Below are positions 1-4,875 of a stretch of DNA of 11,825 nucleotides, piece after piece (positions within the stretch are counted from its first letter, which is position 1; every line of letters begins with the position of its first letter). The DNA is taken from contig JAWXCM010000071.1 of the NCBI GenBank assembly GCA_034408745.1, positions 1 through 11,825 on the forward strand, written 5' to 3'. The notes beneath the pieces were generated by a model. It saw nothing but the letters and a program-made list of their open reading frames with translations, had not been told where the DNA came from and searched no databases. Origin of the DNA: JAWXCM01 sp034408745 (GTDB taxonomy: Bacteria > Acidobacteriota > Terriglobia > Bryobacterales > Bryobacteraceae). A program made the position numbers and the translations under genes.

Positions 1-230
1 CTCTGTGCCTTCGTTTGGCGCCGTCCCTGCTAACCCGCCGCCGCTTCACCACTGCGGGCTTCATGCTGCGCATCAAGCCCTTGCGGCTCGCAGGCGGCTA
101 CCGCGTCGCGGGTTCCACCGCGCCAGAGCGCGAAAGGCCGCGCACTGGCTTTGTCGCTCCTGCAATCGCTGTCCCAGCACCACCGGCTTCTGCGCTGTGC
201 GGGCGTGGGTGCGTGCTGCCCGCCGCCTGC

Positions 231-258
231 GCCGTCGGCCATAAAACCGGCCCACGGC
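231..258. repeat. 10-bp inverted repeat (one mismatch)
   Basis: The arms GCCGTCGGCC (231-240) and GGCCCACGGC (249-258) pair at 9 of 10 positions around the 8-nt loop ATAAAACC. No T-run follows on either strand, so it is not a typical intrinsic terminator. Function unknown. Confidence 0.5.
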
Positions 259-330
259 TTCGTCGGCTGCACACCTGGCAACCCCAGTCAGGGGCGCTCA
301 CGCGCCCGTGGCACGAACGCTGGTCTGGGG

Positions 331-358
331 TAAATTCGCCGCGTTGCGGCGAGCTTTA
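331..358. repeat. Strong stem-loop abutting the attC-like palindrome
   Basis: The left arm 331-342 (TAAATTCGCCGC) pairs with 346-358 around the loop GTT. It has an unbroken GC-rich core CGCCGC/GCGGCG, then TA/TG steps, one bulged C at 354, and an outer TAAA/TTTA. It ends exactly where the outer arm of the 359-462 palindrome begins. It could be a structural extension of that site or a terminator-like element, though there is no poly-T tail. Confidence 0.5.
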
Positions 359-462
359 ACATAACCGCGCATTATGCAAAGCACAGGCATTCGCTGCGCG
401 AAGCTCCGCTCGGTGCCTGTGCCGCTGCGCGCCCTTCGGGTTCGCATAATGGTCGGTTATGT
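359..462 (+). repeat. 104-bp compound palindrome resembling an integron attC site
   Basis: Seen directly: outer arms ACATAACCG (359-367) and CGGTTATGT (454-462) are perfect complements. After a 2x2 mismatch, CATTATGC (370-377) pairs with GCATAATG (444-451). Further in, GCACAGGCA (381-389) pairs with TGCCTGTGC (414-422), and a small hairpin TTCGC/GCGAA lies at 390-402. The centre is asymmetric, with 3 unpaired nt on the left (378-380) and 21 on the right (423-443). This matches the plan of attC sites: R''/R' (here ACATAAC/GTTATGT), a spacer, L''/L' and a variable terminal structure. The length is in the usual range. Against it, GTTATGT departs from the GTTRRRY consensus at one base, the spacer is short and partly paired, and no extrahelical base is visible in the L stem. 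Orientation assumes R' on the right. No integrase gene is in the window. Confidence 0.45.
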
Positions 463-484
463 CTTGCGCCCCAGTCCAGCTACC

Positions 485-509
485 GCAACGTCCGCTTCGC
501 GCACGTTGC
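485..509. repeat. 7-bp perfect inverted repeat
   Basis: GCAACGT (485-491) and ACGTTGC (503-509) flank an 11-nt loop. It is one of a chain of hairpins in this non-coding stretch. No associated function is visible. Confidence 0.45.
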
Positions 510-515
510 TCAACG

Positions 516-566
516 GCCTGATCAGCGCACTCGCGCTTGCGCGCCAGTGCGTCGGTCTAGTCAGGC
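516..566. repeat. Nested palindrome, three stacked stems
   Basis: GCCTGA (516-521) pairs with TCAGGC (561-566), CGCACT (526-531) with AGTGCG (546-551), and CGCGC (532-536) with GCGCG (539-543) around a 2-nt loop. The connectors are unequal: 4 nt on the left (522-525) and 9 nt on the right (552-560). The plan is similar to, but shorter than, the 359-462 element, so it may be another recombination-site-like or REP-like fold. Confidence 0.4.
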
Positions 567-788
567 GCTTCGCGCAGGGTGGAGTGTGGTCCCCCCGCCC
601 ACCCAGCGCGTCTGCCTGCGGCGGCTCGCAACTGCGTTGCTCCGGGTTTTACCTTGGGCGCCTCGGCAGCCACGCTGCCCGTCCGCCCCCACGGGGCTCC
701 CTCAAATCTTCGTGCGCAGCGTGCTGCATGTCGTTGCGTGATCGCTGCGCCGGACGCTGTTGGATTGCCTTGGAAGCCGCGCAGTGAT

Positions 789-847
789 TGGGTTTGCGGT
801 GCTTATTGCGTGCTCTCAAAATGCGTTCTGCACGATGCCAAAACCCA
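789..847. repeat. Imperfect inverted repeat upstream of the HU gene
   Basis: TGGGTTT (789-795) pairs with AAACCCA (841-847), and GGTGC/GCAC inner pieces pair near 798-802 and 830-833, leaving a centre of about 27 nt. It lies about 35-95 bp upstream of the HU start codon, so an operator or 5' leader structure is possible. No -35/-10 pair was convincing. Confidence 0.25.
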
Positions 848-881
848 TTGGAACGCCGCATCTTTCAAGGACAACCGCAGC

Positions 882-1436
882 ATGAACAAGACCGACACCA
901 TCAACCACATTGCCCTGTCCGTCGAACTTTCCAAGGAGGCCGCAGGCCGCGTTATGGACGCCTTCGAGGCGCGCCTGAAGGCTCACACCGCCGAGGGCAA
1001 GCGAGTCGTTTTCCGGGGCTTTGGCAGCTTCTCGCGCGGCTTGCCGGCGCAGAAGACCGGGCGCAATCCACGCACCGGCAAGCCGATCACCTACACCGCC
1101 TATCACAAGCCCAAAAGCGTACCAGCCGTCGGCGAAGCCGCGCTGCGCGACGAGATCGCCGCCGACGCCCAGGTCAGCCAGGCCGCCGCCGACCGCGCGC
1201 TCGCCGCGTTGCGCTCGGCGATCACTACCAGCATGCGAAAGGGCGGCATGGTCAGCTTCTATGGTTTTGGCTGCTTCTACGTTGGCCGCCGGTCCGCGCG
1301 CAGCGGGCGCAACCCGCGCACCGGCGCCGCCATCCTGATCCGTGCCGCCAGGGTGCCGCGTTTTCGCGCATCGAAGACCGGCAACACCGGCGGCAAGTTC
1401 AGCGCGGGGGAGGGGCTGAAGGCGGCGGTGAACTGA
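882..1436 (+). CDS. Tandem-domain HU/IHF-family DNA-binding protein
   Basis: This predicted 184-aa protein is a fused pair of HU/IHF domains. Known HU and IHF proteins are about 90 aa and bind and bend DNA as dimers; here one chain carries both halves. Domain 1 spans roughly residues 1-88 and has the signature GFGSF (46-50) and GRNPRTG (60-66). Domain 2 spans roughly 89-165, with GFGCF (128-132) and GRNPRTG again (142-148). The proline in each GRNP arm is the residue that intercalates DNA in HU/IHF. The basic Gly-rich tail (165-184) is extra. The start at 882 is chosen because residue 1 begins the conserved N-terminal helix and AAGGA (867-871) sits 10 nt upstream; the frame is open further upstream but that part is not HU-like. 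The gene converges on the DprA-like gene with a 15-nt gap. It is probably a nucleoid-associated or accessory DNA-architecture protein; a link to the defence genes is unproven. Confidence 0.9.
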   Translation: MNKTDTINHIALSVELSKEAAGRVMDAFEARLKAHTAEGKRVVFRGFGSFSRGLPAQKTGRNPRTGKPITYTAYHKPKSVPAVGEAALRDEIAADAQVSQAAADRALAALRSAITTSMRKGGMVSFYGFGCFYVGRRSARSGRNPRTGAAILIRAARVPRFRASKTGNTGGKFSAGEGLKAAVN

Positions 1437-1451
1437 ATCGGGGGGCGGCTC

Positions 1452-2009
1452 TCAGGTAGTGCGTGCCTTGACCCACGGGCGTTGCGCGAGGCTGTCCATT
1501 TGCCCGCCTGGGGTGACGTAAACGAACCAGAGTTCGTCCGCGAGGGCAGCAACGAACTCGTTGCGGCGAATGGCGAGCTCTGTCGTGATGCGCTTTTCTC
1601 CCGCACGAAAAACAGAGAGGATCAGCAACCGCCCGTCGGCCAGCGGTTGCTGCCATTCCGGAGGGACGCGCTGCGGCAATGTGCGCGCCGGGCAGATGAT
1701 GATGGGTTGCGAACCGCGCAGAAGAATATGCAGGCACTCCTTCTCGACCGGCGAATGAAAGCCGCTGATGACACAGCGACCGGCCTCGCGCCACTTGGCG
1801 GCCTGGTCGTAGGCGGTCAGGATGGCGCTGCCGGGACAGCGGACGGAACAGAAGAGTCCGGTCTTGGGCAAGGCCAGCAGGTCGAGGTTGCCGAGAGATG
1901 CCAATGTTTGCGGGCTGTCCGCGCCCATCCGTTCGCGCAATCGCGCCGGATAGCGGGGATCGTCCCGCGAAATGTCCGTCGGTTTAGTGCTCGAAGCGGT
2001 GGAAGTCAC
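1452..2009 (-). CDS. Short DprA/Smf-like (SLOG Rossmann fold) protein
   Basis: This 185-aa protein resembles the Rossmann core of DprA, the single-strand-DNA-binding RecA loader of natural transformation, and related SLOG-type proteins. A DprA-like N-terminal stretch (DDPRYPARLR near residue 16, LGNLDLLALPKTGLF 39-53) leads into a first nucleotide-fold strand and loop (SVRCPGS, 55-61). SGFHSPVEKECLHILLRG (82-99) follows, matching in position the DprA segment SG.A.GID..AH..AL..G, and then PIIICPAR (102-109). It is about half the length of standard DprA (roughly 360 aa) and has no SAM-like or winged-helix domain, so a housekeeping transformation role is doubtful. The start is GTG, one nt after the upstream stop, with GGGGAAG (2016-2022) 6 nt before it; ATG at residue 28 is a weaker alternative because it would cut the conserved N-terminal part. 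As last gene of the operon it may be a nucleic-acid or nucleotide sensor. The fold is fairly secure, the function is not. Confidence 0.75.
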   Translation of the reverse strand: MTSTASSTKPTDISRDDPRYPARLRERMGADSPQTLASLGNLDLLALPKTGLFCSVRCPGSAILTAYDQAAKWREAGRCVISGFHSPVEKECLHILLRGSQPIIICPARTLPQRVPPEWQQPLADGRLLILSVFRAGEKRITTELAIRRNEFVAALADELWFVYVTPGGQMDSLAQRPWVKARTT

Positions 2010-2010
2010 T

Positions 2011-2595
2011 TCAATCTTCCCCGTCGGCGCTACCTGGTTGATCGAGAAGCAGGCGGCGGAACGGCGTCATGGTTTGTTCAGGGGCAGCGTGGATGTATGC
2101 GAGCGCCATTTCCTTGGTCGGCGCTGGCAGACCGTTCACATAGTTCAAGGCGGCGGCGGGGGTGAATGGGATACCAAGAACATCCTTGAAACGCCGTCCG
2201 AGCGCGGTCCAGACAACGGCATCGAAACCTTTTTCCAGCGCCCAAGCGCGGATGCGTTCGCACGAATTGGGATGGCGAAGCAAGGCGTTGGGAGCAAAGC
2301 GACTGCTGGCCCCTTCGCAGAATCCGATGTCCTCTGGCGATGTTCCTTCCCGCTCCTGCAAATCGGCGATGGCTTGTGTCAGGTCCGTGCGCGGGCTGAC
2401 TGCGTAGAGCGTGCGGACTTCCTCGTCGCTGCGCTCATCAATGACCAGCGTGAGGCAACCGGCGCGTGCTCCGCACTGCGAGATACGGGAAAATTCAATC
2501 CAGATTGCCGGACCTTCTTGCTGCCACTTACCATCGATGGGCAACCCGCGTGGTTCGCTGATGAGCGAACCCCAGCCAAGGATGGCGATTTTCAT
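2011..2595 (-). CDS. Gamma-glutamylcyclotransferase-like small protein
   Basis: This 194-aa protein starts MKIAILGWGSLISEPRG. The strand-loop ILGWGSLI is like the YGSL substrate-binding loop that begins gamma-glutamylcyclotransferase (GGCT/AIG2/ChaC) folds. Later conserved-looking pieces are IEFSRIS (33-39), LTLVID (48-53), a TDLTQAIADLQEREGT segment (70-85), GFDAVVWTAL (123-132), FTPAAALNYVNGLP (144-157) and EMALAYIHAAP (162-172). I recall similar uncharacterised proteins with a GWGSLIWDPR start. GGCT enzymes make 5-oxoproline from gamma-glutamyl compounds; I could not identify the catalytic glutamate with certainty, so activity is not claimed. The start at 2595 is preferred over an in-frame upstream start (2673) because it begins the fold and overlaps the preceding gene's stop as ATGA, typical of translational coupling. 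Its place between DUF932 and DprA-like genes suggests a shared module. Confidence 0.7.
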   Translation of the reverse strand: MKIAILGWGSLISEPRGLPIDGKWQQEGPAIWIEFSRISQCGARAGCLTLVIDERSDEEVRTLYAVSPRTDLTQAIADLQEREGTSPEDIGFCEGASSRFAPNALLRHPNSCERIRAWALEKGFDAVVWTALGRRFKDVLGIPFTPAAALNYVNGLPAPTKEMALAYIHAAPEQTMTPFRRLLLDQPGSADGED

Positions 2596-3566
2596 GGTGC
2601 TTCTGCCGGCGCGGCTTTGGGTTTCGCCAACTCGGTCAGATAGCCATCGAGGCGGAAGCCCGGCTTGCGACATTCGGTGCTAAAGGATGTGAGCCATGAT
2701 CCCGCCAGCCGTTGCAGGCTGTGGCGGTCGCGGTGGACGCAACGATTTTCCGGCGGATGCGAGGCAAACTCCGTGATGGCGTTGAAAGCTGCGTAGGCGT
2801 TCTCGCCGAGTTCACCTGCGTAGCGGGCGGTCATTTCGTCGAGGTCACCGCCAAGTGTTTTCCAGTCGTCCAGTTCGCGGATGTCCGGCTTCAAGCGTTG
2901 CGGTGGCCGGAGCGAGAGGACGCCGCGAATGAGCGAATCGGACTGCGGGCGCGATACGGCACATGCGCGCAAACCGGCGAGACTGTCGGCGAACGCTGCC
3001 TTGAACTTGGCCAGCTTATCTTTGGCAATCTCAAACTGAATGGTCTCGCCGATGTCGCGGCGCAGATGGGTGAATTTGAAACGGATAATGGTGTCGGGGA
3101 TGATCATTCCGTTCTTGCAAATTTTGCGGTAGAACCCAATGTCGAACGAAAGGGCGCGGAGCCCGTTGTAACTGTTGGTGACGCGGATGAACGGGCCAAA
3201 CACGTCTGGGCGCTCGGCGGCGGGGACGACGCTGAAGTCGAGCGCGGTGGTGTTGTGAACGAGGTCAATATGGCAGTAGCCGGCGGTGGACGGTGCGTCA
3301 GCGGCGCGGGCTTCCCACTCGCCGGGCTTGGTTTCGGGGAAGACGGTGCGACAACACTGCTGCGCCATGTCGAGCGCCTCGCGGTTGCTGACCAGCCGGT
3401 AGCCTCGGCTCACGATGCCGAGCACGCGCCGCGTGGTGCGGTTGACGATGGCTTTTTTCTCGGGCACGGACAGCCGCCGCTCGCTGCCGTTTTCGGCCAG
3501 GCTGACAAATACCGGATGCTCTCCCACGGGGAACAGGACGTCATCCAGTTTGGTCAGGCGTGGCAT
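2592..3566 (-). CDS. DUF932-family phage/plasmid-like protein
   Basis: This 324-aa protein fits the DUF932 family, whose members are common on phages, plasmids and islands and have no agreed biochemical function. Supporting features are RVLGIVSRGYRLVSNREAL (47-65), the mid-protein block IRVTNSYNGLRALSFDIGFYR (127-147) and the following KICKNGMI (148-155), which matches the family's typical N-S-Y-[DN]-G ... C-x-N-G-M pattern. The C-terminal half is mainly charged and helical-looking, ending in an Ala/Pro/Lys tail (315-324). No signal peptide or membrane segment is present. The start has one of the best ribosome-binding sites in the window: AAGGAGG at 3575-3581, 8 nt before the ATG. It follows the DUF262 gene by 58 nt and overlaps the next gene by 4 nt. 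DUF932 proteins often travel with single-strand-DNA and recombination genes, so a DNA-related role is plausible but inferred. Confidence 0.8.
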   Translation of the reverse strand: MPRLTKLDDVLFPVGEHPVFVSLAENGSERRLSVPEKKAIVNRTTRRVLGIVSRGYRLVSNREALDMAQQCCRTVFPETKPGEWEARAADAPSTAGYCHIDLVHNTTALDFSVVPAAERPDVFGPFIRVTNSYNGLRALSFDIGFYRKICKNGMIIPDTIIRFKFTHLRRDIGETIQFEIAKDKLAKFKAAFADSLAGLRACAVSRPQSDSLIRGVLSLRPPQRLKPDIRELDDWKTLGGDLDEMTARYAGELGENAYAAFNAITEFASHPPENRCVHRDRHSLQRLAGSWLTSFSTECRKPGFRLDGYLTELAKPKAAPAEAP

Positions 3567-3624
3567 GGTTTACCCCTCCTTGATATCGGTACTTCGGAAA
3601 TCTGTACCCAGGCCCACAGAATCG
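3567..3624 (-). promoter_or_regulatory. Intergenic leader with strong ribosome-binding site
   Basis: This is the largest gap between complete genes in the otherwise packed operon. On the minus strand it carries AAGGAGG (3575-3581) 8 nt before the DUF932 ATG, and a GGTAC/GTACC inverted repeat (3588-3592 and 3604-3608, 11-nt loop). A possible -10-like AT-rich piece occurs, but no convincing -35. It may let the DUF932, cyclotransferase-like and DprA-like genes be translated at a higher or separately controlled level. Confidence 0.45.
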
Positions 3625-4869
3625 TCACACGCTGCCTTTTCCCGATGCGCCCTTCGAGGAATTGCACGCCGGGCACGCCATCTGGCCGTTCTCGACTGTA
3701 GTTTTGCCGGCCTTCGACCACGGCGTCTTATGGTCGGCCTCCCAGGCATCCCACTCGCATTTGTCACCGTTGCACTTCAAGCGGACCTGGCATATGCCGC
3801 CGTCGCGCCGAAAGATGGCGAGCCGCTGTTCATGCGAGAACAATCGCTGCCCGTCCTTGGGTTCGATGTCCGGCACGGCCTCGAAGAACTTGCGTAGCAG
3901 GAAATCGTGTCGCCATTGGATTGAATCCTGGGCATCGGTGCTGTGGCTGGTGCGCTCCTTGTAGGCGAGTAACTCGGGATCGGCTTTGTCGGTGGGCTGA
4001 TCGTCTTGCGCGGCGCGCGTCTCCTCGAACGCGATAAACCACTTGCGCAGAGCGTCTTGTCGACCCTGAATGGCGTATTTCTCCATGCAATGCGAGACCA
4101 GCGCGTAGAGCGAGACGACGCTGTAGCGCTCCAGCTCCGGGGTCTTTTCGGAGAACGCCTGTGCAAGAAATTCCAGCACGCGGCGAATTTTGCGGGCCTT
4201 AGGACTGGTGGAGTCAAACTCTAACTGCGCTTCATACATGCCGTTGAGATTAGAGTTGCGCACGTGGCATGGACCGCCATTCAGTTCGATGGCGGTCATT
4301 TGCGCGGCCACGAGGTCGTGGGTGAAGCGGCTGTTCGCGAAATTGCAGCGAGAGAAGAACGGGTGCTGGGCCAGGTCCTTGATGAACGTGCGCATCTTGC
4401 CGGGCATGGCGTTGCGCTTCTCCTGGGCCTTCAGACTCGTTCCGTTCTGCAGGCGCAGGAACATCTCGCGCACTTCATCCTCACTCGTGTCGGTGAGCAC
4501 GATCACATCCAGCGCGTAGTTGTCGAAACGCAGTCGGAGGTCTTCTGGAAGGTCGGTGTAATGCATCTTGGCGACGACCATGCCATCAATGTCGTCCGCA
4601 TCCTTGGCAAGATTAAATTCGCCGGCGTGGAACTCGAAGATGGTGCGCAGGCGTTGCTGGCCGTCCACCACTTCATATTTCTCTGGCGTCTTGCTGACCT
4701 TGCGCCAGTAGAGCTTGGGCATATCGTAACCGCGCAAAATGGTATCAATGAGCAACTGCTTTTGCCCGGTGCTCCAGACTGCCGGGCGCTGAAAATCCGG
4801 GTTGGTATCAATACGTTTCTTGTAGCCGCACACCGATAGGATGGGCCAAGGCTTCTTGCTGATTTCCAT
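3625..4869 (-). CDS. DUF262 (GmrS/ParB-like) protein with C-terminal HNH nuclease
   Basis: This 414-aa protein couples an N-terminal DUF262 domain to an HNH nuclease. The DUF262 part (about 10-150) shows PDFQRPAVWS (24-33), the family's DGQQR motif (69-73) preceded by YEVV, and IVLTDTSEDEVREMFLRLQNG (123-143). In GmrS and related proteins this ParB-like domain binds or hydrolyses nucleotide and controls a nuclease. The C-terminal unit (about 345-410) is a standard HNH: cysteines at 360 and 366/371, ADH (378-380), N394, and C399-x2-C402-N403-x2-K406. The general-base His, the second motif residue and the paired cysteines are all present, so it is probably active. A helical linker (about 210-340) joins the domains. 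The gene begins 6 nt after the methyltransferase stop, with a GAGGA-type ribosome-binding site inside that gene's last codons. It likely cuts foreign DNA, perhaps modified DNA as GmrSD does; target specificity is unknown. Confidence 0.88.
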   Translation of the reverse strand: MEISKKPWPILSVCGYKKRIDTNPDFQRPAVWSTGQKQLLIDTILRGYDMPKLYWRKVSKTPEKYEVVDGQQRLRTIFEFHAGEFNLAKDADDIDGMVVAKMHYTDLPEDLRLRFDNYALDVIVLTDTSEDEVREMFLRLQNGTSLKAQEKRNAMPGKMRTFIKDLAQHPFFSRCNFANSRFTHDLVAAQMTAIELNGGPCHVRNSNLNGMYEAQLEFDSTSPKARKIRRVLEFLAQAFSEKTPELERYSVVSLYALVSHCMEKYAIQGRQDALRKWFIAFEETRAAQDDQPTDKADPELLAYKERTSHSTDAQDSIQWRHDFLLRKFFEAVPDIEPKDGQRLFSHEQRLAIFRRDGGICQVRLKCNGDKCEWDAWEADHKTPWSKAGKTTVENGQMACPACNSSKGASGKGSV

Positions 4870-4875
4870 AACTGA

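Larger units (their letters stand above)
1..881. other. Hairpin-rich region without a convincing gene
   Basis: This stretch has no open frame that reads like a protein. The frames that stay open (for example 15-359 and 374-787 on the + strand) give Arg/Pro/Ala/Cys-rich low-complexity peptides, expected by chance in GC-rich DNA, and lack a clear ribosome-binding site. It holds many inverted repeats: stem-loops at 231-258, 331-358, 485-509 and 516-566, GGCAGC/GCTGCC at 665-679, an imperfect pair at 789-847, and the large attC-like palindrome at 359-462. Such density of foldable DNA suggests an integron-cassette or other recombination/repeat region rather than ordinary intergenic DNA; that is inference. 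No tRNA-like cloverleaf and no clear promoter was seen. Confidence 0.6.

Noticed and set aside
15..787. Open + frames at 15-359 and 374-787 as genes
   Set aside because: They translate to Arg/Pro/Ala/Cys-rich peptides without domains, overlap hairpins, have no clear ribosome-binding site, and such frames arise by chance in GC-rich DNA. The first could be a cassette gene because its stop touches the attC-like box, but support is too weak.
579..881. An N-terminal extension of the HU protein from an upstream start
   Set aside because: The added 101 residues are low-complexity and unlike any HU domain, while the ATG at 882 has a good ribosome-binding site and begins the conserved first helix.
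1437..1451. A bidirectional terminator between the convergent HU and DprA-like genes
   Set aside because: The gap is 15 nt with a G-run but no stem and no T-run.
2596..2673. A longer start for the cyclotransferase-like protein
   Set aside because: The extra 26 residues lie inside the DUF932 gene, do not belong to the fold, and the ATGA overlap at 2592-2595 is the more usual arrangement.
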